54,950 bases of DNA from Cyanobacteria bacterium RU_5_0 (GCA_012033255.1 JAAUSF010000021.1:1-54950), one strand, 5' to 3'; shown: positions 17,786 to 28,822, counted from the stretch's first letter. Notes: generated by a model not told the origin, from the sequence alone. Translations and numbers: made by a program.

Positions 17786-20700
17786 TTATTTATCATTACT
17801 TCCTACCACCAACACCTCACCTCTTAGCATGCGCTGTGCTGCATCAAGCAAGACTTCTTCTAGATAAGGCTTGGTAAAGTAACCCTTTGCACCGAGTTGA
17901 ACTGCCATCTGACGATGACGATCGGCTCCTCTAGAAGTGAGCATGGCGATCGGCAAATGAAGCAGGTTGGGATCTTTCTGGATGCGCGACAGGAGTTCTA
18001 AACCATCCATGCGCGGCATTTCAATATCACAGAAGACGAGATCACAGGGAAGACCCGATCGCAGTTTTTCCCAGGCTTCCTGACCATCGCGGGCTTGCTC
18101 GACTCGATAGCCAACTTTGCTGAATGTCATGGAGAGCAACTCTCGCACAGTAATCGAGTCATCTACAATCAGCACGGTAGGTTCGCTCTTGCTGCTGGGT
18201 TCGGGTGGAAGGTGGTCACTGCTCGTTTCCCAGAGGGAACTCCCTGCTTCGCGGCGAATCCGCCCTTGAGATAGGTCAATCAGTTCCAAGACATCGGCGA
18301 TCGGCATAATCCGCCCATCTCCTAATACCGTTGCGCCAGCCACTCCGATCGGTTTAGGGACGGGTCCTTCAAGTTGTTTAATGACAATTTCTTGTTCACC
18401 AAGAACTTGATCCACCTGAAGTGCCAAAAAGTTTCCAGCACTGCGGAGAACAATGATCGACAGCATATCTTCTTCTTGATTGCCCCCATAAACGCTGCCT
18501 CGACCCAGAATACGATTGTATTTCAGCAGATTGGATAGAGGCTGGAAGGGCAGCATCAAGTCACGCCATTGGATACAGGTATTCCCATTCTCATCCGTTT
18601 GAATTCGATCTTTGGGAACATCAAACATATCTTCCACCCCATCCATTGGGAAGGCAATCCGGGCGCGGTTGCTAACGCAGCAGAGGGCTTTAGAAATGCT
18701 GAGGGTGAGGGGTAGACGAATAGTGAAGGTGGTTCCCTTGCCGATCGCAGAGTCAATGCTGATTGCCCCTCGAATTTCGTTCAAGTTGTTACGAACGACA
18801 TCCAGCCCCACCCCGCGTCCTCTTAAATCATCGACTTGATCAACCGTACTGAAGCCGTGATAAAACAGCAAATCATAGGTATCCAGACGAGACATTTGCC
18901 TGACATCAGCAGGGGTAATTAATTTTCTGGCAAGAGCTTTGGCTTTCACTTTCTCTGGATTGATCCCTGCTCCATCATCACTCACCGAAATGACGGTTTG
19001 GTTGCCTTGATGAAAGGCGCGAATTGTAATCCGACCAACTGGAGATTTACCTGCGGCAATCCGCTCTTCAGGCGTTTCAATGCCATGCGCGATCGCATTA
19101 TTCACCAGGTGTGTCATCGGGTCATATAGCTGCTCAACGATCATCTTGTCGATTAAAGTATCTCGCCCTTCGATCGCCAGTTCTGCTTGCTTACCATATT
19201 TGATGGCATTATCACGGACTCCTCTAGGCAGACGATCGGCGGTGTGGGCAAAAGGCACCATTCGAGAGCGGGTCAAGCCTTCCTGAAGCTGCGTGGTAAT
19301 CTGACGGAAATTGCGCGTGACTTGATCGCTTTCCTCCACCACGAAATCAATGTCAGAAGCCGACTCTCGCACTCGCACGATCAGTTCAATCATCTCCTGC
19401 GAAAGCACATGGAACCCTGTAAACCTGTCCATTTCTAGCGCATCAAAACTAACACCAGCCGCATGACTGGTTTGATTGGACGTGTAGCCACCAAACGAGA
19501 GGCTAGAGCTAGTGCGACGGCTAGAGAGCAGGGAACTTTCCAGAAGCGATCGCTCATACAAATCTCGCATCCGTTGCCCCACATCGCTGAGTTGCTGCAC
19601 TTGATAAAGTAGGTTGTCAAGGAATTGACGCAGACGTTCTTGAGTTTGCTCTAAGCTATTCCGGTTGACAACGAGTTCTCCGACCAGGTTGTTCAGGTTA
19701 TCCAAATGCTTGACTGACACCCGCATCGTCTGATCGGCAATGACATTCCGACGAGCCAGACGACGATTCGTTACCAGAGCCGGATTCCGTGTTGGAGAGG
19801 AACCAATCCCTAACTTTTGATCCGCATCTTGTAACAACGCTTCTAGATCGCTAAACTCATCCTCGACTTCTACCAAATCAATTATTTTCGGAACAGCCAG
19901 TAGCGGGGATAGTGGAAGTTCAGGTTCATCCAGCAGAGCTTCTAGGTCAGCAAACTCGTCTACCTCAGCAGGAACAGCGATCGCAGACAGATCCTCAGCT
20001 AGCATCGCTTCTAGATCTGAAAAATCATCTGAAAAATCGTCTGTTTCGGCAGCAACGAAGGCTGTGATATCTGAAACCTCTGAGCTATCTGGAGCAAGAG
20101 GTTCTGCTGCCAACATTGCCTCTAGGTCAGCAAAGTCATCATCGGCGGCAATGTTAGCGGCTTCGGCTTCAAAAAGTCCTGGTTCAGCCAAGGGCACAGA
20201 CTCAAAGCTAACCTCTTCTGCAAGGTTCGTCTCCTCGGTTTCTAGTAGTTGCTCTGTACCATCCAGGAAGAAGGGATCGAAGTCAATTTCATCGGACGAA
20301 TCTGCCACGATCGCGTCTTGAGTAAGACTTTCATAAGTATCCGGAGTGTCCGAGATGTCTGAACGGTCAGGTATATCTAATAAATCTGCCTCTAAATCAG
20401 CCTCTAACGTTTCTACGCGAATGATAGGCGTAGCATCCTCTGCATCAGGATGTTTCTCTACGCCAACGCCTTCCCCAACTGGAAGGATACTCTCTTCGTC
20501 CACAAACAGAGCATCCAGATCAGCAAACGGATTGTCATCAACTGCGATCGAGTCGAGCGTTTCTGAAGTAATCGTCTCTAAAACATTTGTGTCTGGCTGA
20601 GTGGGCTGTTCGATCGAGAAAAAGTTGGCTTCCAGGTCAATACTTGTCTCTTCAGGTCGCTCCTCGCTATTCGATGTCAAGTTGAGGTCTTCAACCTCTG

Positions 20701-23179
20701 GCGGATCTTGATCGAGCGTGACTGGGTCAAGCGTGAAGAGTTCTGCGTCGAACTGAGGCTCCGGATCGAGGGTAAAGGGTTCTACAAAATCACCAAAAGG
20801 ATTCTCAGCAACAGAGCTTTCTGAGAAGATTTCGCCATTGGCTTGTTCAATGGGGGCTACGAGAGTATCTGCCCAAAGATCAGACAGAATATCCGCATTT
20901 TCCAAGGTAGATTGATCGAGAGTAATTTGATCTGAAGCTGCATTCGCATCAAGGACTTGTTCCGGATCTGGCTCTGTTGCCTGAGCATCAGAACGATCGC
21001 CTAAATCACTGGAAGAATCATAGGATGGATCATGGGAGATATCTTCAAACAAGGTTGCCATGAAATCATCTGACTCTGACTCTGTCTCCCATTCAGCATC
21101 TAGTTCAGCATCTAGTTCAGCATCTAGTTCAGCATCTAGTTCAGCGTCTAGAGTGAAGTCAGGCAATTCAGCTTCAGGACTAGCGGACTCTTCAAACAGC
21201 AAACCCGATGCTTCTGATGGGGTGGCAAAAAGCGAGTCGAGATCATCAAACCCAGTGTCGGAAGAAAGGGGCGATCGTGAAACGCGATCGCCCCAATTTA
21301 AATCTTCAGATGTTTCAAACTCAGAAATTCCAAAAATGGCTCCCAAGGCATCTGATTCCGCATTCGGAACGGTCAATGAATCATCCACAAACTCATCAAC
21401 TTCTATCCCATCAAAGAGTTCATCTAAATTCTGAAAGCCAGTTGATCTGCTAGATTCAGGCTCTTTAGGACGACGTGGGGCGGTTGGTGGGGTAGGGGTG
21501 GATTCTGGAAAGAAAAACATCGCCATATCATCCGACGCATCCGATAGATCTGGCGGCTCAAAATCGAATGGCAGATCATTATCAGTAGAGTCGATCGGCA
21601 ATGTTGAAGTCGATTCAGCGATCGGAGAAGCGGTTTCTCCATTCTGAGCATTAACCCGTAATGCGGCAGCATTGAGCAAACCAGACAAGTCTTCTTCTTC
21701 AATCTCCTCTAGCACCATGTCATCTGAACTGTCTTGATCGACTGGATCAAACAGCAGGTCGGAGAAATCACTGGATGAGTCTGGTTCCATATCCGTCGCA
21801 CGATCGAATAAAGGGTTGATCACCTCTTCTTCTTGCCATGTCAAGCCGAGGTCGGGCAGTTCTCCCTCAAACAGATCGGCTAATGAGTTAAGTTCGGCGA
21901 TCCCAACTTCAGGTCCGGTGCGGTCATTGATTCCCTCGGCAGGAGCCTGCTCAAAGCTTTCAATGAGACTCAAATCTGGCTCAACATTAGCTTGGCTAGC
22001 GGCGGATTCGGCGGCACCTAGTCCTAAGTCAAAGTCGGCGGCAAAGTCATCTTCTTCTAGCTGAATAAACAGTCCTTCTAGCCCAATGTCTTGAGGCACG
22101 GCTTCATCAACTTCATTCGCTTCATTAAACAGAGTCTCCATGAAAGCCGACTCAGATGCCGCGATCGGGTCTTCATCATCCATCTGCAATGAAGTAACCG
22201 GATCGGCTTCAGGCAAAAATGGGTCAGAGAACAGAACAAGAGGCTCATTTGCCACTAGCTCATTTACTAGCTCATTTGTCTGCTCATAGATAGGCTCGAC
22301 CGGGGTAATCTGCGCGATCGGCACTTCGGGAGGTAATAGCTGGAACAACGATTCGCAGGCACAGACTTCATCTGCTCGACCCGCTAGCACAAGTTCCTGA
22401 GCCTGTTTGATATCTTTAATGATGACAGGAGCCAGAGCGCGATAGGTATTGTCGGAATGAGCGATCGCTCGTTGCGCCATATCCAGCAACTCACACCAGG
22501 CTGATAAGTCGAGTTGTTCGCCCGCCTGCAACAAGGTCTGGCAGAGTCCTTTGAGGTGATCGCGAGTAACCGTGTTATCAGGCTGCTTAAACAGTTGCAG
22601 CATTTCTCGTAATCGGGCAGGCACGTCGTTCTTAAAAATGAACTGAAGGGCACCTTCCTCCGAGATAGCCGTAACAAGTTGGAGCTTGGCAGCAGGTTGA
22701 GCCACTATCGGCTCAGTCACGAGATCCACGTCTTCGGGTAAAGTAACTCCCGCCTGATTAACTAGAAGATTGAGGTGACAGCTGAGTTCTGAAAAGACAG
22801 GCTCCACATCTGTCATTGCCTCTTCAGCTTTATCTTCAGTCAATCCAAATGGACCTTGAAGTTGATCAACCAGTTCATGGAGCGTATCGTAAACCCGGAG
22901 GAACAGCGTTTCGAGCTTTTGATCCACTCGCACTTGCGGACATTCTTTGAGAACTTTGAAGTAATCCTCTAGGCGATGGGAAGCCAGTTGGATGCTATCT
23001 AATCCGAGCATGGCGGCTCCACCTTTCACCGAATGGGCTGCCCGAAAGACTTCATGCACCATTTCTGGGTCATCGATCGTACCTTGCAGATTCACCAATC
23101 CCTGCTCGATCGTATTGAGGTGGTCTTTTGCCTCCTCAATGAAATAACCCATGATCCGCTGTTGTTGTTCCGACAACAT
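17786..23179 (-). CDS. hmpE: CheA-type hybrid histidine kinase of the pilus motility system (HmpE/PilL)
   Basis: This 1797-residue kinase controls type IV pilus motility and hormogonium gliding in related cyanobacteria. In order: an HPt domain with phospho-His49 in AAHSVKGG; a second helical region lacking that His (about 180-300); an acidic low-complexity linker (about 320-1120); the dimerisation helix VKHLDNLNNLVGELVVN; an ATPase with NAIAHGIETPEERI and GRGVGLDVV; a CheW-like domain; and a C-terminal receiver (LIVDDSITVRE, FCDIEMPRMDG). ATG 23179 is chosen because the frame beyond it starts at TTG with no family sequence. It is the last gene of the hmp run. The linker repeats an F-x-D-L-[DE] motif and holds a 12-bp tandem repeat. 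Confidence 0.93.
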   Translation of the reverse strand: MLSEQQQRIMGYFIEEAKDHLNTIEQGLVNLQGTIDDPEMVHEVFRAAHSVKGGAAMLGLDSIQLASHRLEDYFKVLKECPQVRVDQKLETLFLRVYDTLHELVDQLQGPFGLTEDKAEEAMTDVEPVFSELSCHLNLLVNQAGVTLPEDVDLVTEPIVAQPAAKLQLVTAISEEGALQFIFKNDVPARLREMLQLFKQPDNTVTRDHLKGLCQTLLQAGEQLDLSAWCELLDMAQRAIAHSDNTYRALAPVIIKDIKQAQELVLAGRADEVCACESLFQLLPPEVPIAQITPVEPIYEQTNELVNELVANEPLVLFSDPFLPEADPVTSLQMDDEDPIAASESAFMETLFNEANEVDEAVPQDIGLEGLFIQLEEDDFAADFDLGLGAAESAASQANVEPDLSLIESFEQAPAEGINDRTGPEVGIAELNSLADLFEGELPDLGLTWQEEEVINPLFDRATDMEPDSSSDFSDLLFDPVDQDSSDDMVLEEIEEEDLSGLLNAAALRVNAQNGETASPIAESTSTLPIDSTDNDLPFDFEPPDLSDASDDMAMFFFPESTPTPPTAPRRPKEPESSRSTGFQNLDELFDGIEVDEFVDDSLTVPNAESDALGAIFGISEFETSEDLNWGDRVSRSPLSSDTGFDDLDSLFATPSEASGLLFEESASPEAELPDFTLDAELDAELDAELDAELDAEWETESESDDFMATLFEDISHDPSYDSSSDLGDRSDAQATEPDPEQVLDANAASDQITLDQSTLENADILSDLWADTLVAPIEQANGEIFSESSVAENPFGDFVEPFTLDPEPQFDAELFTLDPVTLDQDPPEVEDLNLTSNSEERPEETSIDLEANFFSIEQPTQPDTNVLETITSETLDSIAVDDNPFADLDALFVDEESILPVGEGVGVEKHPDAEDATPIIRVETLEADLEADLLDIPDRSDISDTPDTYESLTQDAIVADSSDEIDFDPFFLDGTEQLLETEETNLAEEVSFESVPLAEPGLFEAEAANIAADDDFADLEAMLAAEPLAPDSSEVSDITAFVAAETDDFSDDFSDLEAMLAEDLSAIAVPAEVDEFADLEALLDEPELPLSPLLAVPKIIDLVEVEDEFSDLEALLQDADQKLGIGSSPTRNPALVTNRRLARRNVIADQTMRVSVKHLDNLNNLVGELVVNRNSLEQTQERLRQFLDNLLYQVQQLSDVGQRMRDLYERSLLESSLLSSRRTSSSLSFGGYTSNQTSHAAGVSFDALEMDRFTGFHVLSQEMIELIVRVRESASDIDFVVEESDQVTRNFRQITTQLQEGLTRSRMVPFAHTADRLPRGVRDNAIKYGKQAELAIEGRDTLIDKMIVEQLYDPMTHLVNNAIAHGIETPEERIAAGKSPVGRITIRAFHQGNQTVISVSDDGAGINPEKVKAKALARKLITPADVRQMSRLDTYDLLFYHGFSTVDQVDDLRGRGVGLDVVRNNLNEIRGAISIDSAIGKGTTFTIRLPLTLSISKALCCVSNRARIAFPMDGVEDMFDVPKDRIQTDENGNTCIQWRDLMLPFQPLSNLLKYNRILGRGSVYGGNQEEDMLSIIVLRSAGNFLALQVDQVLGEQEIVIKQLEGPVPKPIGVAGATVLGDGRIMPIADVLELIDLSQGRIRREAGSSLWETSSDHLPPEPSSKSEPTVLIVDDSITVRELLSMTFSKVGYRVEQARDGQEAWEKLRSGLPCDLVFCDIEMPRMDGLELLSRIQKDPNLLHLPIAMLTSRGADRHRQMAVQLGAKGYFTKPYLEEVLLDAAQRMLRGEVLVVGSNDK
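21092..21151. repeat. 12-bp tandem repeat in the CheA linker, five units
   Basis: TTCAGCATCTAG is repeated five times with one substitution in the last unit. On the coding strand it encodes repeated Asp-Ala-Glu-Leu. The unit is a multiple of three, so copy-number change keeps the frame. Confidence 0.9.
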
Positions 23180-23277
23180 GGCAGTATTCCTCTGAGTAAT
23201 TGGGACGATCGCCCATAACAACGTGGTTTTGGAGTGTGAACGTTAGATCCCTGATACTGGAGATCCCTGAATATTGA

Positions 23278-26112
23278 CTAGACTTTCTCCACGCGGAATC
23301 GTTCAACGGAGGTCAATAGATCGCGGGCAACACCGACCAGGTTTTGCAGCGAACCAGACACCCGTTGAGCTTCTTGCGATGTTTCTTGTGCGGTTAACTC
23401 AACCGACTGCATCACCTGTGCGACCGCACGGGATGTTTCGGTCTGCTCCACCGTATCGGCAGTAATAGAGCGCACAAGAACATCAATGCGGTTGGAGACC
23501 TGGATAATGTCTTCCAGCGATCGTTTCGCTTGCTCGGCAAGTCGAGTTCCCTCAATCACCTGCTGAGTGCCTTCCTCCATCGCAGTCATCACAGAGCTTG
23601 TCTCACTCTGGATTTGCAAGACAATCTGTTCGATTTCCTTGGATGCTTTTGCCGCTCGATCGGCTAACTGACGGACTTCATCCGCAACGATCGCAAATCC
23701 TCGACCTGCTTCCCCGGCTCGTGCCGCTTCAATACTAGCGTTCAACGCTAACAGGTTAGTTCGAGAGGCAATCTGCGAAATCAACGCCACAATTTTAGAA
23801 ATTTCCTGAGACGATTCTGCCAGTCGTTTGACCTTGCGAGTAGTTTCAGCCACCGTTTCTCGAATTTCTAAAATCCCAGAAACTGTACGTTCTACGGCTT
23901 CACCCCCCTTCAACGCGGTTGAAGATGCCGAACGAGCCACTTCCTCCGCCTCACGGGCACTTTCGGCTACCCGTTGAATTGAATCGGTCATTACTTGAAC
24001 CGAATTAAGAGTGACAGCCAGTTCTTCGGCTTGCCGGAGCGCATCAGAGGAGAGCGATCGGGCAAAAATCTCGTTCTCCGTGGAACTCTTCGTCACTTGA
24101 CGGGCTGCCATCTTCACCTGCTGCACAATTTCTCGTAGGTTTTGAATCGTCAGGTTAAAGGAGTCAGCAACCGCCCCCAATACGTCAGCAGTGACTTCCG
24201 CCTGAACGGTCAGATCTCCACGAGCCGCCCCTTCCACATCATCTAGCAAGCGAATCACCTGACGCTGCAAGTCTTCCTTCGCCTGTTCTTGTTCTTCTGC
24301 TTTGCGTTGGGCTTCGCTGGTTGTAGTCAAGATGACTCGCGCCATCTGATTAAAACTCGTAGCCAGTTGCCCGAACTCATCCTCCGAATAGATCGTTGCC
24401 CTGGCGCTGAAATTCCCTTGAGAGACGGCATCAAACTGAGTATGGAGATCGGCGGCGGTTCGTCGAGCTTGTTTGGTGAGCAAACCACCAAGGGCAGCTG
24501 ATACGCCGAAACTAATTAGTCCGGCAGTTGCGCTCATGGCTAGCCCTGCGATCGTGATCTGCGGCGATATGGCATTGCGATTTTCTCTAGGAATCGTTGT
24601 CGCAAAGCCAAAACTGACAGCAGCCACCGCCACCGCCGACACCACACCTGTGATCCCCGCAATCATCCATTTCTTGGAAGACAGCGGAGCGTTCTCCAGA
24701 GGAGCCAGCCAGCCTTGTTCCACGCTGACATCTGGCTCGATCGTGCGGCTATCTGTTGGCGCGAATGCCGGAATTGCATCAGAAGTGCCTGCGATCGAAA
24801 ACACCTCATCGTCTCGGATGCTGGAGTGATCTCCACTGTCACTAAAGTCGAATGTGGCATTTCCACTGGTCATCGAAGCAGAGCTTGCCGCAGAGCCGAT
24901 CGATGGTGTTGTGAAATCGACCGAGTTATCAGATAGATCAAAATCGGGCAAGCTGCCCAAATCATCGAACTCATCAAACTCATCCAGAAAGTCTACATTG
25001 CTCGGTCTAGATGAGGAGCTATCGCCAAACGAGGGGGTTTCACTCGTAGAAAACCCAACATCCTCAGAGCCATTCAGATCAAAGGTGCTGCTTGGAGGCG
25101 AAGCAAACGTCTGATCCTCGTAGAGATCATCGACTTCAGAGGAATAGGTATTGGCGCTGTAGGTTTGTTCGGCATCCGGCATATCATCCAAGTCATCATC
25201 CGCCCCCATAAACTCGGCTCCCATAAATAGCGTTTCGTCTTCGGAGGTGCGGTTAAAGTTAAATCCTCCTCGATTTGGAGGGGATGAACTGAAATCCTCG
25301 ACTGGGGGATGATCGAGATCATTGGGTGGGGTAGTAAATGGACTGTTGAGTTCAAACGCATCCGCCTCCGATTCACCAGAAAGGTTACCAAATGCATCTA
25401 CCGGATCAGTTTGCCGATCGAGGTTAAATGGCTCATCCAGGCGACCAAAAGGATCATTGACGCTCGCTACATCGGTGGGCACTCCAGACGCAAATGGATT
25501 AGCGAACGGCGAGTTCGGGTCAGGGTAAGAGGTATCGTTGTCACTGTCAAGGTTGAGATCGGTAAAGTCGAAGGGTTCATCTAAATCCTGTAGATCCTGA
25601 TCTGGGGCATGTTGCTCTGAGGGATAGTCAGGATTTTGCCAATTTTGAGCTTGACTGATCGGAAATGGTGCAGATTGAGAGTCGATCGTGCTGACAAAAT
25701 CCGAATCAATGTCATCAAATGCATCCTCAGTCGCAAACGAATTCTCTGCAAAGGCATTCTCTGAGAATGCTTCATTCGTGAAGGAGTCTTCAGTGTAGGA
25801 GTTCGATTGGCTCATCTCACTGGAAGAGTCAGCGATCGCGCTGAACTGCTCAACGTATGCCAACCCATCATTGGCGTAATTGACATATTCCGTATCATTG
25901 GTGAGAGTGAGAACTGCCTGGTACTGTTCGCGGGCAACGTCATATTGCTGCAAGCTACAGTAAATGTGTCCTCGCAGTAGACACACACTGGGGTCAGTAG
26001 AGTAGCTTTCTGCCAGTCGATCGATCGTCGCTGCCGCCTCCTCATAATTGCCCTGGATATAAGCTCTCTGGGCGTTTTGATAGTCTTGTGCGTATCCGGT
26101 ACCTGATCCCAT
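23278..26112 (-). CDS. hmpD: Methyl-accepting chemotaxis protein of the pilus system (HmpD/PilJ)
   Basis: The 944-residue receptor has an N-terminal TPR-like region (about 1-95: ALERs of [15 protein letters not shown] type) and a long acidic linker rich in Asp/Ser/Phe (about 100-470). Two membrane helices sit near 483-505 and 520-545 with only about 14 residues between them, then HAMP-like segments (about 545-680). The signalling domain has the hairpin tip [20 protein letters not shown] and [15 protein letters not shown]. It should drive CheA (next gene) through CheW (previous gene). There is no periplasmic sensory domain, so input is probably cytoplasmic or in the membrane. Confidence 0.93.
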   Translation of the reverse strand: MGSGTGYAQDYQNAQRAYIQGNYEEAAATIDRLAESYSTDPSVCLLRGHIYCSLQQYDVAREQYQAVLTLTNDTEYVNYANDGLAYVEQFSAIADSSSEMSQSNSYTEDSFTNEAFSENAFAENSFATEDAFDDIDSDFVSTIDSQSAPFPISQAQNWQNPDYPSEQHAPDQDLQDLDEPFDFTDLNLDSDNDTSYPDPNSPFANPFASGVPTDVASVNDPFGRLDEPFNLDRQTDPVDAFGNLSGESEADAFELNSPFTTPPNDLDHPPVEDFSSSPPNRGGFNFNRTSEDETLFMGAEFMGADDDLDDMPDAEQTYSANTYSSEVDDLYEDQTFASPPSSTFDLNGSEDVGFSTSETPSFGDSSSSRPSNVDFLDEFDEFDDLGSLPDFDLSDNSVDFTTPSIGSAASSASMTSGNATFDFSDSGDHSSIRDDEVFSIAGTSDAIPAFAPTDSRTIEPDVSVEQGWLAPLENAPLSSKKWMIAGITGVVSAVAVAAVSFGFATTIPRENRNAISPQITIAGLAMSATAGLISFGVSAALGGLLTKQARRTAADLHTQFDAVSQGNFSARATIYSEDEFGQLATSFNQMARVILTTTSEAQRKAEEQEQAKEDLQRQVIRLLDDVEGAARGDLTVQAEVTADVLGAVADSFNLTIQNLREIVQQVKMAARQVTKSSTENEIFARSLSSDALRQAEELAVTLNSVQVMTDSIQRVAESAREAEEVARSASSTALKGGEAVERTVSGILEIRETVAETTRKVKRLAESSQEISKIVALISQIASRTNLLALNASIEAARAGEAGRGFAIVADEVRQLADRAAKASKEIEQIVLQIQSETSSVMTAMEEGTQQVIEGTRLAEQAKRSLEDIIQVSNRIDVLVRSITADTVEQTETSRAVAQVMQSVELTAQETSQEAQRVSGSLQNLVGVARDLLTSVERFRVEKV

Positions 26113-26178
26113 GTGCCTTCTCCTGCCCGTATTCTCCGATTGTGCCAGGTGTGCTTGTGTTGAATGTGTGTTAGACCC

Positions 26179-26709
26179 TTACGCTGCCCATCGTGCCGAT
26201 CGCAAAATTGCGACTTGGTCAAGTAAGCGAAGAAACTGAGTGTTCTCCTTACCCAAGAACCACTCCCCCCGTAAAAAGGGAGCCATTCCATCAGGGACAT
26301 TGGTTGGCATTTGAACTTCGTCAATATCCAGCCAATCCATTCCCACAATTCGGTCAATCGCTAGACCCAACATCGCGTCTTGATCTTCGACAGCAATCAC
26401 ATGAATTTCTGGGCGATCGGTGCTTAGAGGCGTAGAGTCGCCCAGAAACTGACCCAGATCGGCAACCCAAATGACTCTTCCTCGCACATTTAGAGTACCT
26501 AAAAGTAGCGGAGAAACGTTAGGGATCGGCGTAATTCGATCGGGGGAAGAAGCAATCACTTCTTTGATCCCTGTGGCGGGTAGGGCAAATTCATCGCCGG
26601 ACGCGACAAAAAATCTCAGGTGCAACTCTCCCTCAGGACTTTCTAACTCCTGAAATTCTGGAGCTTGATCTTGACCTCTACCTGTTAAAAAGTCCGGATT
26701 ACCAATCAT
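26179..26709 (-). CDS. hmpC: CheW-like adaptor of the pilus system (HmpC/PilI)
   Basis: A 176-residue single CheW domain that couples the receptor to CheA. Family segments include FALPATGIKEVI, ITPIPNVSPLLLGTLNVRGR, VIWVADLGQFLG and MLGLAIDRIVGM. The start is taken as ATG 26709; the codon before it is an in-frame TTG. It lies 66 bases upstream of the receptor gene. Confidence 0.93.
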   Translation of the reverse strand: MIGNPDFLTGRGQDQAPEFQELESPEGELHLRFFVASGDEFALPATGIKEVIASSPDRITPIPNVSPLLLGTLNVRGRVIWVADLGQFLGDSTPLSTDRPEIHVIAVEDQDAMLGLAIDRIVGMDWLDIDEVQMPTNVPDGMAPFLRGEWFLGKENTQFLRLLDQVAILRSARWAA

Positions 26710-26875
26710 CAACCTTCACCCACCAGCACTCCGGGAATTACCGAATTGTTCTCACCCTTAAGCTACCCCCATCAAAAAAATCCATATCACTTAACACTTA
26801 AATTTTATGGTGTTGCTTTCACAAATCTTGCAATAATCTGACAATTTAGCGTTGAATTTACGGATTTAGTCCATC

Positions 26876-27241
26876 TTATCCACGTAGCAGTTGTTTCACC
26901 GTACCGACTAGCTCAGTCGGTTGAAATGGCTTAGCAATGTAAGCATCTGCCCCTTGTTTCATGCCCCAATAGCGATCGAACTCCTCCCCCTTCGACGAAC
27001 ACATCACGACTGGAACATTCTGAGTTTTGGGATCGGCTTTCAACCGACGACACACTTCGTAACCATTCATCCGGGGCATAACAATATCTAACACGACCAA
27101 ATCAGGACGCTGACCCTGAATTTTTTCCAATGCTTCAATTCCATCGCTAGCAACGGTGACATTCAAGCCGCTTCCTCGTAACAGATCCGTAATCATTTCT
27201 CGTTGAGCAATACTATCTTCCACCACCAAAACTGTATTCAT
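26876..27241 (-). CDS. hmpB: CheY-like response regulator of the pilus system (HmpB/PilH)
   Basis: A 121-residue receiver domain starting MNTVLVVEDSIAQREMITDL. The phosphoacceptor lies in VVLDIVMPRMNGYEVCRR, with CSSKGEEFDRYWGMKQGA and IAKPF completing the fold. In the Hmp/Pil system this regulator takes phosphate from CheA; its mechanical role is not fully settled. The open frame extends to 27325, but ATG 27241 starts exactly at the domain. Confidence 0.92.
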   Translation of the reverse strand: MNTVLVVEDSIAQREMITDLLRGSGLNVTVASDGIEALEKIQGQRPDLVVLDIVMPRMNGYEVCRRLKADPKTQNVPVVMCSSKGEEFDRYWGMKQGADAYIAKPFQPTELVGTVKQLLRG

Positions 27242-27514
27242 TGCTTTACACCTGATTGCAACTGTATGTAGATCGATGAAAGATGAAGGTGGAAGAGTGA
27301 AAAGGAAACCCTTATAACCATACAAACATACTTAATTATCTTTACATTCGATCGGGGTAAGCCCTGATTCCTGTAGACGATCTTCATCCATCCTTCACCC
27401 CTCCTCCTTGACCCTTCATCCTCCATTGCTCGTCTCAAGTTGTCGTGTGACGATGAATCAGGCACTCCTCATTCTAATTGACGGACGGTTCTCAATCATT
27501 TATTAGGATGAAAA

Positions 27515-28813
27515 TCAACTGGAGGGTGTCGAAACCGAGCCGGCGATATCAATATCAATTTCTAGCTCATCTTCCAACGCTTCCGCCAACAGTTTGTCAG
27601 GGTTGGGTCGATCGGGACGCCCCAACCCCACATATTTTTCTACCAACATCAGCAATTCGCCTTCCCCAAATGGCTTGGTTAGATAATCAGTTGCACCCAC
27701 CATACGTGCTTTAACCCGATCGATAAACCCATCCTTTCCCGTCAGCATAATAATCGGTGTTTCCCGGAAAGCCGTCGATTTCCGCAGCATCGCACAAATT
27801 TCGTAACCATCCAACTCTGGCATCGCAATATCACAGAGAATTAGATCTGGCTTGAGTTGGAAGACCAAGCTGAGAGCTTTGAGAGGGTTGCTGATCGCTG
27901 TCGCCTCGTAGCCATGCTGACTCAAGATATATTCGACCGCCTTACGAATCGTTGCGCCATCGTCAATACAGACAATTCGGGGCACCCGATTTGAGTTCAC
28001 CACCATAAATTCCCGGTTCTGAGACGCGATCGCCTCAGACACCGGATAAAGCATCTGCACTAGCCCTTGCTGCACATAGGGATATACCGCTTTAGCAACC
28101 GTCAAAATATCCCGATTAAGATAACGTGCAACTTGCCGCAATGAGGTTTTGCCGTCCACCCACCGTTCTAATGCTCGAAATGTAGTTTCCTTCAGGTTTT
28201 CTCGCAATTGGACGGCATCCGCAATCAAAGGACATTGATCCGGCGACTGGATCAGGGGATGAAGCTGCTTCCACTCCTGCACCTGCTTCATGATTTGAGC
28301 AACCAGGGGAGCAATTTCTAAGGTCGTCAGTTGAGGCGAGAGTGGAGAACCCAACTCGAAGATGAATGATCCTTGATGCAGACTGAACAAATCGAACAAG
28401 GTTTCATGCACCATGCCACGAATGATGTTGCGTCCTTGGGCGGGCGAAAGGATGTGTTTTTCCAGAAGTGACCACAAATGACCGTATTCAGGCGCATTGA
28501 CCGTAGCGATCGCGGATACACTCGTTAGCTCAAGCGTCTTTTCCACTTTGTAGCGCCGCAAGTAATCGCGTAACCGAGATAGATTGCCACCGCTATCTCC
28601 GGCATAGATAATCTGACCATTGGCAAAAAAGACAAACCAAGATTGCCCCGTCGATCGGGCAAACCGACTCCGGAATGATCCGCCGATCGTGACTTCATTA
28701 GCCCCACCCATCGGAGAACCATACGCTTCCACAAATAGCTCTCCTGTTCGCTGACCTAACTCGATAAGCTGAAGGATGCTGCGAATATCAATTTCGCTTA
28801 ACTTGCCCTGCAT
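27515..28813 (-). CDS. hmpA: PatA-like PATAN (DUF4388) - receiver protein (HmpA/PilG)
   Basis: The 432-residue product begins MQGKLSEIDIRSILQLIEL, the PATAN/DUF4388 start, which continues through FFANGQIIYAGDSGGN. A middle helical region (about 200-290) follows, then a C-terminal receiver: RIVCIDDGATIRKAVEYIL, LCDIAMPELDGYEIC, and LTKPFGEGELL. PatA itself influences heterocyst pattern, and the HmpA/PilG paralogues act in pilus motility. ATG 28813 is preferred over TTG 28822. It is the first gene of a five-gene run reading hmpA-B-C-D-E. Confidence 0.92.
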   Translation of the reverse strand: MQGKLSEIDIRSILQLIELGQRTGELFVEAYGSPMGGANEVTIGGSFRSRFARSTGQSWFVFFANGQIIYAGDSGGNLSRLRDYLRRYKVEKTLELTSVSAIATVNAPEYGHLWSLLEKHILSPAQGRNIIRGMVHETLFDLFSLHQGSFIFELGSPLSPQLTTLEIAPLVAQIMKQVQEWKQLHPLIQSPDQCPLIADAVQLRENLKETTFRALERWVDGKTSLRQVARYLNRDILTVAKAVYPYVQQGLVQMLYPVSEAIASQNREFMVVNSNRVPRIVCIDDGATIRKAVEYILSQHGYEATAISNPLKALSLVFQLKPDLILCDIAMPELDGYEICAMLRKSTAFRETPIIMLTGKDGFIDRVKARMVGATDYLTKPFGEGELLMLVEKYVGLGRPDRPNPDKLLAEALEDELEIDIDIAGSVSTPSS

Positions 28814-28822
28814 GCAGCCCAA

